The position numbers and the translations under genes are program-made. Under the pieces are notes generated by a model. The model saw only the letters and a list, made by a program, of their open reading frames with translations, did not search any database and had not been told where the DNA came from. Shown here in pieces: positions 1-14,100 of a stretch of DNA of 64,000 nt. Positions within the stretch are counted from its first letter, which is position 1. Each line of letters begins with the position of its first letter. The DNA lies in assembly GCA_014843695.1 (NCBI GenBank), contig JABXNX010000064.1, positions 1 through 64,000 on the forward strand. Direction: 5' to 3'. Origin of the DNA: Archivesica marissinica. Lineage: Eukaryota; Mollusca; Bivalvia; Venerida; Vesicomyidae.

Positions 1-222
1 AAGTACTTTTCCAAAGCAGACAGTCGACCCTGAATTTCGCACTCAAGTCTCCTGGTAGAGTATACGTTACACCCAAGTACTTCTCCAAAGCGGACAGTCG
101 ACCCTGAATTTCTCACTCAAGTCTCCTGGAAGAGTATACGTTACACCCAAGTACTTCTTCAAAGCGGACAGTCGACCCTGAATTTCTCACTCAAGTCTCC
201 CGGAATGGTATACTTTAACCTC
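1..222. repeat. Three 74-bp tandem repeats in the Sfmbt 3' flank or 3' UTR
   Basis: Units begin at 1, 75 and 149 with AAGTACTT(C/T)T; weaker partial copies continue to about 480. The rest of 223-577 shows nothing coding. Confidence 0.85.
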
Positions 223-348
223 AAGTTTCCATAGCGTAGACTGTACTTCCGATTGGACAATCCCTCTCGGGAGGGTATACTTTACACTCAAGTTTCCATA
301 TCGATGTCTGAATGTACTTCTCCAAAGCTGACATTCGACCCCAGATGG

Positions 349-354
349 TTTATT
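349..354 (-). promoter_or_regulatory. Candidate polyadenylation signal of Sfmbt
   Basis: The plus strand reads TTTATT, so the gene strand reads AATAAA, about 225 nt past the stop codon. The motif is common by chance. It is the only canonical hexamer I noticed between the stop and the window edge. Confidence 0.35.
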
Positions 355-577
355 TCACACTCGAGTCAACCAAGAGCTGTCTGATTGTTAATCTCTCAAG
401 CTGGACAGCCATACCTGAAGGGTATGCTTCACACACAAGTCTCATATAGCGCTGTCAAACTGTATATGTCCTAGGCGGACAGTCCACCTCCCAAAGCCAT
501 GCATTGAGACTACAATGTATTGACTAACTTCAGTCGGTTTATAACCAAAGACAAAATCATGATCAATTGGCACGGTT

Positions 578-715
578 CTATGCAAAACTTTCATAGAAAG
601 CTATTTTAAGACTCTCTATTTGGTGACAGAGTTTCACAGCAGGTCCCAGTTTGAGATTGAGGTGTTCCTGTATGGTTGTAAGGTCCAACAGCATGAAGGC
701 TTGACCGTCCACCTC
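578..715 (-). CDS. Sfmbt: Sfmbt exon 17: second half of SAM domain and stop codon
   Basis: Residues 950-994. Starts [19 protein letters not shown], then [14 protein letters not shown] and AFYESFA, then TAG at 580-578. The SAM C-terminal helices are complete. The acceptor TATTTCAG|GAGGTG at 723-716 is the last of about 110 near-identical copies. This terminal copy carries synonymous differences (GAC, CTG) from the array consensus. Upstream copies that lie below the 1-nt deletion near 985 would also splice in frame. Confidence 0.95.
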   Translation of the reverse strand, partial: EVDGQAFMLLDLTTIQEHLNLKLGPAVKLCHQIESLKIAFYESFA

Positions 716-3700
716 CTGAAATACATACAACAACATGAAGACTTGACCATCTACCTCCTGAAATACATACAACAACATGAAGGATTGACCATCTACCTCC
801 TGAAATACATACAACATGAAGGCTTGACCATCCACCTCCTGAAATACATACAGCATGAAGGCTTGACCATCCACCTCATGAAATACATACAACAACATGA
901 AGGCTTGACCATCCACCTCCTGAAATACATACAACAACATGAAGGCTTGACCATCCACCTCCTGAAATACATACAACAACATGAGGCTTGACCATCTACC
1001 TTCTGAAATACATACAACAACATGAAGGCTTGACCATCCACCTCCTGAAATACATACAACAACATGAGGCTTGACCATCTACCTTCTGAAATACATACAA
1101 CAACATGAAGGCTTGACCATCCACCTCCTGAAATACATACAGCATGAAGGCTTGACCATCCACCTCCTGAAATACATACAACAACATGAAGGCTTGACCA
1201 TCCACCTCCTGAAATACATACAACAACATGAAGGCTTGACCATCCCTCCTGAAATACATACAACAACATGAAGGCTTGACCATCCACCTCCTGAAATACA
1301 TACAACAACATGAAGGCTTGACCATCTACCTCCTGAAATACATACACCAACATGAAGGCTTGACCATCCACCTCCTGAAATACATACAACATGAAGGCTT
1401 GACCATCCACCTCCTGAAATACATACAACAACATGAAGGCTTGACCATCCACCTCCTGAAATACATACAACAACATGAAGGCTTGACCATCCACCTCCTG
1501 AAATACATACAGCATGAAGGCTTGACCATCCACCTCCTGAAATACATACAACATGAAGGCTTGACCATCCACCTCCTGAAATACATACAACATGAAGGCT
1601 TGACCATCCACCTCATGAAATACATACAACAACATGAAGGCTTGACCATCCACCTCCTGAAATACATACAACAACATGAAGGCTTGACCATCCACCTCCT
1701 GAAATACATACAACATGAAGGATTGATTGTCCACCTCATGAAATACATACAACAACATGAAGGCTTGACCATCCACCTCCTGAAATACATACAACAACAT
1801 GAAGGCTTGACCATCCACCTCCTGAAATACATACAACATGAAGGCTTGACCATCCACCTCCTGAAATACATACAACATGAAGGCTTGACCATCCACCTCC
1901 TGAAATACATACAACATGAAGGCTTGACCATCTACCTCCTGAAATACATACAACAACATGAAGGCTTGACCATCCACCTCCTGAAATACATACAACATGA
2001 AGGCTTGACCGTCTACCTCCTGAAATACATACAACAACATGAAGGCTTGACCATCCACCTCATGAAATACATACAACAACATGAAGGCTTGACCATCCAC
2101 CTCATGAAATACATACAACAACATGAAGGCTTGACCATCCACCTCATGAAATACATACAACAACATGAAGGCTTGACCATCCACCTCCTGAAATACATAC
2201 AACATGAAGGCTTGACCATCTACCTCCTGAAATACATACAACAACATGAAGGCTTGACCATCCACCTCATGAAATACATACAACAACATGAAGGCTTGAC
2301 CATCCACCTCATGAAATACATACAACAACATGAAGGCTTGACCATCCACCTCATGAAATACATACAACAACATGAAGGCGTGACCATCCACCTCATGAAA
2401 TACATACAACAACATGAAGGCTTGACCATCCACCTCCTGAAATACATACAACAACATGAAGGCTTGACCATCCACCTCCTGAAATACATACAACAACATG
2501 AAGGCTTGACCATCCACCTCCTGAAATACATACAACATGAAGGCTTGACCATCTACCTCCTGAAATACATACAACATGAAGGCTTGACCATCTACCTCCT
2601 GAAATACATACAACATGAAGGCTTGACCATCCACCTCCTGAAATACATACAACAACATGAAGGCTTGACCATCCACCTCCTGAAATACATACAGCATGAA
2701 GGCTTGACCATCCACCTCCTGAAATACATACAACATGAAGGCTTGACCATCCACCTCATGAAATACATACAACAACATGAAGGCTTGACCATCCACCTCA
2801 TGAAATACATACAACAACATGAAGGCTTGACCATCCACCTCATGAAATACATACACCATGAAGACTTGACCATCCACCTCATGAAATACATACAGCATGA
2901 AGGCTTGACCATCCACCTCCTGAAATACATACAGCATGAAGGCTTGACCATCCACCTCATGAAATACATACAACAACATGAAGGCTTGACCATCCACCTC
3001 ATGAAATACATACAACAACATGAAGGCTTGACCATCCACCTCATGAAATACATACACCATGAAGACTTGACCATCCACCTCATGAAATACATACAACAAC
3101 ATTAAGGCTTGATCATCCACCTCCTGAAATACATACAACAACATGAAGACTTGACCATCCACCTCCTGAAATACATACAACAACATTAAGGCTTGATCAT
3201 CCACCTCCTGAAATACATACAACATGAACGCTTGACCATCCACCTCATGAAATACATACAACAACATGAAGGCTTGACCATCCACCTCCTGAAATACATA
3301 CAACAACATGAAGGCTTGACCATCCACCTCCTGAAATACATACAACAACATGAAGGCTTGACCATCCACCTCCTGAAATACATACAACAACATGAAGGCT
3401 TGACCATCCACCTCCTGAAATACATACAACATGAAGGCTTGACCATCTACCTCCTGAAATACATACAACATGAAGGCTTGACCATCCACCTCCTGAAATA
3501 CATACAACAACATGAAGGCTTGACCATCCACCTCCTGAAATACATACAACATGAAGGCTTGACCATCTACCTCCTGAAATACATACAACATGAAGGCTTG
3601 ACCATCCACCTCCTGAAATACATACAACAACATGAAGGCTTGACCATCCACCTCCTGAAATACATACAACAACATGAAGGCTTGACCATCCACCTCCTGA

Positions 3701-6700
3701 AATACATACAACATGAAGGCTTGACCATCTACCTCCTGAAATACATACATACAACATGAAGGCTTGACCATCTACCTCCTGAAATACATACAACAACATG
3801 AAGGCTTGACCATCTACCTCCTGAAATACATACAACAACATGAAGGCTTGACCATCCACCTCCTGAAATACATACAACATGAAGGCTTGACCATCTACCT
3901 CCTGAAATACATACATACAACATGAAGGCTTGACCATCTACCTCCTGAAATACATACAACAACATGAAGGCTTGACCATCTACCTCCTGAAATACATACA
4001 ACAACATGAAGGCTTGACCATCTACCTCCTGAAATACATACATACAACATGAAGACTTGACCATCCATCTCCTGAAATACATACATACAACATGAAGGCT
4101 TGACCATCTACCTCCTGAAATACATACAACAACATGAAGGCTTGACCATCTACCTCCTGAAATACATACAACATGAAGGCTTGACCATCTACCTCCTGAA
4201 ATACATACAACAACATGAAGGCTTGACCATCCACCTCCTGAAATACATACAACATGAAGGCTTGACCATCTACCTCCTGAAATACATACAACAACATGAA
4301 GGCTTGACCATCCACCTCATGAAATACATACAACATGAAGACTTGACCATCCACCTCATGAAATACATACAACAACATGAAGGCTTGACCATCCACCTCA
4401 TGAAATACATACAACATGAAGGCTTGACCATCCACCTCCTGAAATACATACAACAACATGAAGGCTTGACCATCCACCTCCTGAAATACATACAACAACA
4501 TGAAGGCTTGACCATCCACCTCCTGAAATACATACAACAACATGAAGGCTTGACCATCCACCTCCTGAAATACATACAACAACATGAAGGCTTGACCATC
4601 CACCTCATGAAATACATACAACATGAAGGCTTGACCATCCACCTCATGAAATACATACAACATGAAGGCTTGACCATCCACCTCCTGAAATACATACAAC
4701 ATGAAGGCTTGACCGTCTACCTCCTGAAATACATACAACATGAAGGCTTGACCATCTACCTCCTGAAATACATACAACATGAAGGCTTGACCATCTACCT
4801 CCTGAAATACATACAACAACATGAAGACTTGACCATCTACCTCCTGAAATACATACAACAACATGAAGGCTTGACCATCCACCTCCTGAAATACATACAA
4901 CATGAAGGATTGATTGTCCACCTCCTGAAATACATACAACATGAAGACTTGACCATCCACCTCCTGAAATACATACAACATGAAGGATTGATTGTCCACC
5001 TCATGAAATACATACAACATGAAGGCTTGACCATCTACCTCCTGAAATACATACAACATGAAGGCTTGACCGTCCACCTCCTGAAATACATACAACATGA
5101 AGGCTTGACCGTCCACCTCCTGAAATACATACAGCATGAAGGCTTGACCGTCCACCTCCTGAAATACATACAGCATGAAGGCTTGACCGTCCACCTCCTG
5201 AAATACATACAGCATGAAGGCTTGACCATCCACCTCCTGAAATACATACCACGACCCACTTACCTGCTCCTTCATGATTCTGGCAAGGTGTGAGCAGTCG
5301 GTCGCTTTCAGGAAGTTTACCACCTCAGCCACGGACCAGAACAATGGGTTACTCTTCAGTTTTAGCGAGCTTTGTCTTGGCTTCAGAAGTCGTTGTGGTT
5401 TTTCATCAAAGGCCCATGTTTTGGGCTAAAATATAAAAACAACACATTCACTGAATAGTTTTTAAAAAGTATAAATTTTAGTTTTTACACAATAATTACA
5501 AAACAAACTTTAACAAATTAACAAATTACATTAAAGCGACACTACATCGGTGAAAGCATAAATTTCTACAGAATGTATGTTCATATTATATGGTATACCG
5601 TAATTTTATTCCAAATATTTGCCTCAAATACTGAGTATTTCAACTAATAAACAAAAGTCGTATACGCGGTTTGTTGACATAACAAAATAATGTAAACATC
5701 CATGCGTAATACAACTAGTGTATCCTGAATAACACGATTTATGGTACAGATTTACCGCTATATCTCACATCTGTGCCTATATATTTGTAATCTATTCTTA
5801 GTTAAATTATCTCTAAACGACATTATTTCATTTGTATTTTCCTATTATATGGTATAATATTTTTCCAAATATTTGCCTCAAATACTAAGTATTTCAACTA
5901 ATAACCAAGCATCGTATACGCGGCTTGTTGACATAACAAAATAATGTAAACATCCATGCGTAATACAACTCGTGTATCCTGAATAACACGATTTATGGTA
6001 CAGATTTACCGCTATGTCTCACATTTGTGCCTATATATTTGTAGACTATTCTTAGTTAAATTATCTCTAAGCGACATTATTTCGCGTTTAGTATTGACTC
6101 CGATGACAAACAAACGTCAATTCAGGAGCATGGACGACGGTTATATGAAATCATACTTTCAATCCACAAAAACACTGTTTATTGATTCAATGTTAGTGTT
6201 CGAATGTATTCGGAAGAATTTGTAGTAGCAATGCATTTATATGTGAAAAAATGCATTTTATTTGCTTTTTGTGATGTAATGTCACTTTAATCACTTTCGT
6301 TGACCTGGATGAGAGTATAATTTTGTGTTGATTCATTTGAAGATTTTGACATGAACTGAAACAATGCCAGACAACCTTTAACCCTTTCCTTCACAGAGAT
6401 TTAGGTTAATATACTATTATATCTCCATACAAACGACAGCCATTTAGCTATCATGCAGTGGATAAGTAGTCGCCATATCTATCCCACCTCCATAGATATT
6501 ACTGGAACTACATGATATTCTGGCTTTTATTACGAACATTGGTTTGGCTACTACATTGTCAATGTATATCATATTGGTAATGGCCTCAAGAGGTGCTTCT
6601 ATGAGGGAAAGGGTTAATGTATGTCGTATTGGTAATGGCGTCAAGAGGTGCTTCCATGAGGGAAAGGGTTAATGTATGTTGTATTGGTAATGGCGTCAAG

Positions 6701-9700
6701 AGGTGCTTCCATGAGGGAAAGGGTTAATGTATGTTGTATTGGTAATGGCGTCAAGAGGTGCTTCTATGAGGGAAAGGGTTAAGAAGTCATTTCACTGAGT
6801 GTTACTCCTGCTATGCCACTTTTCAAGGTTTAAAGCATTCTTTTGTTTGTTTGCTTGTTTTGGGTTTACAAGGCGCCTTCATCAGCACCATTTTGGGCTA
6901 TATATCACCGGTGGGCAGTTTACCTAACAACACCTTTCCTGGGCAGGCTCCAGTGGTTAACCAGTACTTGGTGCACCAACCACCGTAATAAACTGCCAAC
7001 TTTTTCATATACAGAGACAAGGTCTGAGTGGGGCTTGAACCAGTGACCATCAGTGATAACAGGTTACAGCGATATAATAGTCAGCGACCGTAACCACTCG
7101 ACTACGGAGGTGGTCTACGAAGTTTGCACTTAATGTCTATCTCAAACTGCTGTCTGGTGAAAGAAATACGTACAAGTAGTCTCTTGAATCCCTGCTTAGG
7201 CTTGTTAACATGCACTGCACTCTGGGACATCAGAATCTTCCTGTGGGATTTCTTCTCGAAACTGTACTTAGGTAGTTTGGCACCCCTAGTCTGTATATCA
7301 TACCTCCGCCTCTCCGCTGCCATCATACCTGGTAAAGATAAACCTGCCTATAACTTTTCAGTGAGATTGCCCTTTAGAATTATGTTGCTTAATTTGTTTT
7401 GGGGGAGGGGGATTGCACAAACAGCATAGGTCATATGGCAGCTTTCTAGTTGTTATTGGTGGAGGAACACTCCGGGCGACCCTCTGAGCAGTATTTCAGA
7501 CACGGCCATTAACCTGGATAGAATCCCTGACCTGCCACAAGCCAGCTGGATAGCTTCCTCACATGAAAAAAGTGGCAAGTGATTGGAAGTTAACGTCCTA
7601 AAGCACTCGGCCACTCCTTTTATACATTTAGAATGTGTACATGTATGTATCGGTATGTGTATGCATATATAAGTGTAATTTGCTATTGTAAAGATATGAT
7701 CAGTGGTTAACACGCTGGACTGGTAATCCAGGGATCGCAGGTTCGATCCCCCGTCTGACCCTAATAAAATTAACATTCTTTCAGATGGGACTTTAAGCCA
7801 AGGTATCGTGTCGGTGCTTTACACCATGCACGTAAAAGAACCAGAGGAGACTGTGTAATGGGTATCTGTCTGTATCACTGCACTATCATCCAACAATCTA
7901 AAATGACTAATCTCTTCAGGAGGCATCGCTCATTTGGGCAACCAGTAGCAACGATAAATAAACGTAAAACACACACGTAAAGATATGAAAAGGAAATCAA
8001 ACCAAAAAAAATCCACCAAACTTACCTTCTTCATCATCAAACCCAATAAACCCCACCAAAATTACCTTCTTCATCATCATAGTCAATAAACCCCACCAAA
8101 ATTACCTTCTTCATCATTATAGTCAATAAACCCCACCAAAATTACTTTCTTCATCATCATAGTCAATAAACCCCACCAAAATTACCTTCTTCATCATCAT
8201 AGTCAATAAATCCCACCAAAATTACCTTCTTCATCATCATAGTCAATAAATCCCACCAAAATTACCTTCTTCATCATCATAGTCAATAAATCCCACCAAA
8301 ATTACCTTCTTCATCATCATAGTCAATAAAACCTTCATCTCGAAGTATTTCCCCACTTGCATTATACTGCCGGTGCCCTTTCCTCTGCATGTTCAGGAAG
8401 CGCCTACGCTTACGACCCCGTTTCTTCGGTTCCCCATTTCTACTGTCGGATCTAATTGGCCTCACGCTCGTAAAACTACTCTGCTTTCTCTTTCTACTGT
8501 GACTTGAACCTAAACAACACAACATCATTTATTTCATCGAAATAGTCAAAATGGGCACTACCCGAATATTAACCCTTTCAACACTACAGGCTTACAAAAA
8601 GTGTAGATCATGATGAGCCGTCTCATCAGGATGTACAATTTTTGCCAGTAATATTACTAGGGTTAAGTATTATTATATTATAAAAGTGTATGTTGCTAAA
8701 TGGAAACTAGGGTCATCTCTAAACAAAGTATGAAAATCTTTGCTCACTATCGGCGAATATAACAGTAAAATATGCCATGACATATTTCCAGTTACAAATA
8801 ATAAAAACACATTAATGAATTGTCGTCTGCTACAATTATTTAAACTATTTATAGCCTTTATTTTACCCAGCATGCAGTGTTAAGAAGATGTGCTACAAGA
8901 AAATTATGATTTCCTATCGCTATGGTCCAATAAGACGGTACATTTCAATACATCATAGTTGAGTAAAATCCACCCCGTGCACATGTATTCTCATCCAGTG
9001 TGTCAGTACCAGTTGCTTTTGTATTACCTTCCATACTCACCTATAAGACGACCCCCTACTTTGGGGCACTCTCACCTATAAATCGACCTCCCACTACTTT
9101 GGTCCTGATACCTGTGAGTTTTGGCATGCACTCGCCTATAAATCTACCTCCCCTACTTTGGTCCTGATGCCTGTGAGTATTGGCATGCACTCGCCTATAA
9201 GGCACTCTCACCTATAAATCGACCTCCCCTAATTTGGTCCTGATGCCTGTGAGTTTTGGCATGCACTCGCCTATAAGACGATCTCACCTATAAGACGACC
9301 CCCTACTTTGGTCCTGATACCTGTGAGTTTTGGCATGCACTCGCCTATAAGACGATCTCACCTATAAGACGACCCCCTACTTTGGTCTTGATACCTGTGA
9401 GTTTTGGCATGCACTCGCATATAAGACGATCTCACCTATAAATCGACCTCCCCTACTTTGGTCCTGATGCCTGTGAGTTTTGGCATGCACTCGCCTATAA
9501 AGACGATCTCACCTATAAGACGACCCCCTACTTTGGTCCTGATATGTGGGTTTTGGCATGCACTCGCAAATAAGACGGGTTAAAATGGACAGTGCAAGTT
9601 GAAGACATTTTCAGTGTCAGGGTGCTTGCTTTCTTTTCTAAAATGTAATTATGGATATCATTTAACACATTAAAAAACACATTTTTGTTTTTCACCAATC

Positions 9701-11124
9701 ACTTATATGATACGTGTGGCGTCCGTGGTCCAATGGTAGAGCGTCGGATTTGGAATCGAACGGTCCGGGTTCGATACTCAGTCAGGCCACGTATGTAGTG
9801 TCATTGAGCAAGGCACCTCACACACATTGCTTAGTACTGGTTAACCGCTATGGTCGGCTAAGCATGCCCAGGAAAACATGTCTAGGTCCCCGCAAGGGGT
9901 TTGACATTAATGGAACATACATATATACAGATATAATTTGAGGATATAAAAAAGTCGTCTTATAGGCGAGTATGGAGGGCATGAACAATTTAGTATATTG
10001 GTTATATGTTATATTTCGGGTTTTACGCCTGCATGAGCACTAATTTATGGGCTATATCGCCGGCGGGCAGTTTACCTAACAACACCTTTCCTGGGCAGGC
10101 TCCAGCGGTTAACCAGTACTTGGCTGCACCAACCTCCGGAAGAAACTGCCAACTTTTTCATATAAATGAGACACAGCTTGAGCGGGGCTCGAACCCGTGA
10201 CCATCAGTGATGATAGGTTACAGTGGTATACAAGTCAGCGACCGTAACCACTCGACCACGGAGGTGGATCTTAGTATATTGGTCATAGGCAGATTCTACT
10301 TACTGTGGTTTGATATTCTTTGCACAGAACAAGTGAGACTCTGGAATGGGTCTCTGTCTGTATCATTGCATTATCCTCCAAAAATCTAAAATGACTAATC
10401 TCTTCAGGAGGCGTCACTCATAACAGCAATCGGTAGCGACGATAAATAAACGTAAAACACACACCGAACAAGTGACATCATATTTTGCTTTGGCTAGGAA
10501 CCATTTGCATTTTAAATTGCTTTAGCTGCCAACAACTAGACAGCACTTGGCAAATAACGATACAAAATATTTAAGCCAAACACTTCCATGTGAGTGTCTT
10601 GGTGCAACCAGAGGTTCCGAGTTCAAGCATATACTACTACTTTTATTAAGTACCACTGTACATCAGTAAAACACAATCTTATGGTTATGTTTAAGCAGCA
10701 TTCGCAGGCTTAATCCCATACAGCCAGGGGGTCACATAGTACCCTATATCGGTAGGGCAAAGGGCCATGTACTGTGACCGTTACCATATGTAGCATACCT
10801 GGGATGGTCTTAGAACATACAGACTGGGGCTCAAACTTGGTGATAAAATGGTCCAGGTGCCCTTGCGCGAGTCATATTTCAGGCACAGACGACGGGCACC
10901 TGGATAGAACCACCAACCTTCTACGAAACAGTAAATGCTATATTTTGCTCCACAAAGATAGACCAGTGAAGTTAGCATACATGTAGATGTTTGCTTGTGC
11001 AGTCAATATTTCTTTCAGATAAAGATTTAATAGAATTCATGATGGACAGAAGAACAACAGTAATATTTCTATCATGTTTTAATTGTACAAATAACTTACA
11101 GTGTGAAACAATAACATACATTTG

Positions 11125-11157
<33 letters not shown>

Positions 11158-14100
11158 CACTCGTGGTGGTAACATACATGACTTGGGTTATAAATCATTG
11201 CAAAAATCTCATATTATAGTTCAAGTGGTTCATTCCGAGATAAACACTCAGTCTCAAGCTCCCGATTGGTTCAATGGTTGATTCCGAAATTTAAACTCGG
11301 TCTCAAGCTCCCGATTGGTTCAGCTGGGTGTAAATCTCAGAATAAACCATTGAACCAATCGGGAGCTTGAGACCGAGTGTTTATCTCTGAATCAACCATT
11401 GAACCAATCGGGAGCTTGAGACCGAGTGTGAATCTCGTAATCAACCATTGAACCAATCGGGAGCTTGAGACCGAGTGTGAATCTCGGAATCAACCATTGA
11501 ACCAATCGGGAGCTTGAGACCGAGTGTGAATCTCGGAATCAACTATTGAACCAATCGGGAGCTTGAGACCGAGTGTTTATCTCGGAATCAACCAATAAAA
11601 TTTCTTGAGCTCGAGTTTGAGATCTGAGGAAAGTTTTATAACCTTGGTCCCTGGGTGTATTGGTGATCTGTAACATAGACATAGCTATTTCAAAATGTGA
11701 GACTGAAATATTTTTGGAATTTGAAATGGAAAAAAACTAAAATATTGCCAGACATGTTAAGTATTTAAATCATGATATACAGTCAAACCTGTCTTAAGCA
11801 GTCAGCCAAAGGAATCACTGAAAGTGGCTGCTTAGAACACGTGGCTGCTTAATAAAGGTCAAGCCTGTCAGCCAAAGGAATCACTGAAAGTGGCTGCTTA
11901 GAACAAGTGGCTGCTTAATAAAGGTCAAGCCTGTCAGCCAAAGGAATCACTGAAAGTGGCTGCTTAGAACAAGTGGCTGCTTAATAGGTCAAATGTATGT
12001 ATAATAAAACACCATATTGGGAAACACAGGTGGCTGCTTAATAGCGGTCAAATGTATAATAAAACACCACATTGGGAATCTGGCTGCTTAGAACAGGTGG
12101 CTGCTTAATAAACATCAAGCCTCTCAGCCAAGGGAATCTGGAAACTGGCTGCTTAGAACAGGTGGCTGCTTAATAGGTCAAATGTATGTATAATAAAACA
12201 CCACACTGGGAAACTGGCTGCTTATCACAGGTGGCTGCTTAATTGAGGTCAACTGCACAAAACAACATATTGAGATTCAGGAAACTGGCTGCTTAATACA
12301 GGTTGGTTGCTCAATAGAGGTGATCACTTACACAGGTTTGACAGTATTGAGTATGAAGAGCCAGATTTTGGCCATTTTATTTTAAATAGTTTTACAATTT
12401 TAACTTTACAAGAGAAAAGATTACGGTTCCATCATGGTTCCATCTCACAATGCAATGTTTTGATGTTGGACTTGGTCACTGACAGAACTTTAGAATTATG
12501 TAAATTTGAATTTGAAATAAAATGGAAAACATATTGTGTATTCCAATTCTGCCATTAGACATATATATTTAGGAATAGTATCATTCCAGGCTAAGACAGG
12601 CCAAATACATCTTTGTGAATAACCAGACAGGCAACTACATTCTGAAACAACATTTAATATCTACCTACATTCTAACATTCTAGAATAACATGTAATATGA
12701 CACTCCATCCAGGTATAACATTTTTCAGTATGAAACTACATTCAGTATGAAACTACACAAACTACATTCAATATGAAACTACATTCAGTATGAAACTACA
12801 TTCAGTATGCAACTACATTCAGTATGAAACTACATTCAGTATGAAACTACACAAACTACATTCAGTATGAAACTACATTCAGGGTATAACATTCAGATTG
12901 AAAGGACATCTGGGTAAAACATTCAGTATGAAATTACATCCAGATATAACAGTCAGTCCGAAGCTACATCCGAGTATAACAATCAGTATGAAGCTACATC
13001 CGGGTATGACATTCAGTATTAAACTACATTCTGACACAATATTCAATCAGTATTAACTATAGCCAGATACAACACATTCAGTATTAAACTACATTCTGAC
13101 AACATTCAATCAGTATTAACTATAGCCAGATACAACACATTCAGTATGAAACTACATTCTGACACAACATTCAATCAGTATTAACTATAGCAGATACAAC
13201 ACATTCAGTATTAAACTACATTCTGACACAACATTCAATCAGTATTAACTATAGCAGATACAACACATTCAGTATGAAACTACATTCTGACACAACATTC
13301 AATCAGTATTAACTATAGCAGATACAACACATTCAGTATGAAACTACATTCTGACACAACATTCAATCAGTATTAACTATATCCAGATATCCGGGTATGA
13401 CATTCAGTATGAAACAACTGATTGTTTTTTCTAGAGCGGGCCCCCCCCCCCCCATTTTAAAATATTTTTTATTTAAGTTTATTTAACGGCGCTACCGGTT
13501 GCCCATTTGAACGACGGGCAGTTTACCTAACAACACCTTTCCTGGGCAGGCTCCAGCAGTGAACCAGTACTTGGTGCACCAACCTCTGTAAGAAACTGCA
13601 AACCGTTTCATATAAAAAGACATGGTCTGAGCGGGGCTCGAACCCATGACCATCAGTGGTGATAGGTTACAGTGGTGTACAAATCAGCGACCGTAACCGC
13701 TCATCCACGGAGGCGGACCCTAGCCCCACTTTTTTACTACTACTACCAAAGTTTGATCAAACATGATGTCAATCAGCGAAAGTGAGCACAATTTTCTAGG
13801 CGGGAATCCCAAACTATCCTTTCCCGCACATACCCCTTTGCCGCTCAAAATACACCAAGCCCCACCCTGCCCATTTTTCCACTCTAGAATAAATTCTCAA
13901 CTACATATTGACACAACATTCAGTATGAAGCTACATACTGACACAACATTCAGTATGAAGCTACATACTGACACAACATTCAGTATGAAGCTACAATAGT
14001 TACAAAGATGTTTTAATAAAAGAAATGGTTTGTCCAAAATTATGTTGAGGTTTAATTTCCAGTTTCTATTCTTTAACCCATTCAACACCAAGTAACTCAC

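Noticed and set aside
620..5293. Long plus-strand ORFs across array A (up to about 609 codons) with repeated [13 protein letters not shown]
   Set aside because: They exist only because the units are 39 or 42 bp. The opposite strand carries the Sfmbt splice junction and SAM codons, which explains the repeat.
9714..9790. Functional tRNA gene
   Set aside because: Box A and box B are present, but the acceptor and anticodon stems have mismatches and a SINE body follows. The same holds for the heads at 7690, 14331, 19905 and 63130.
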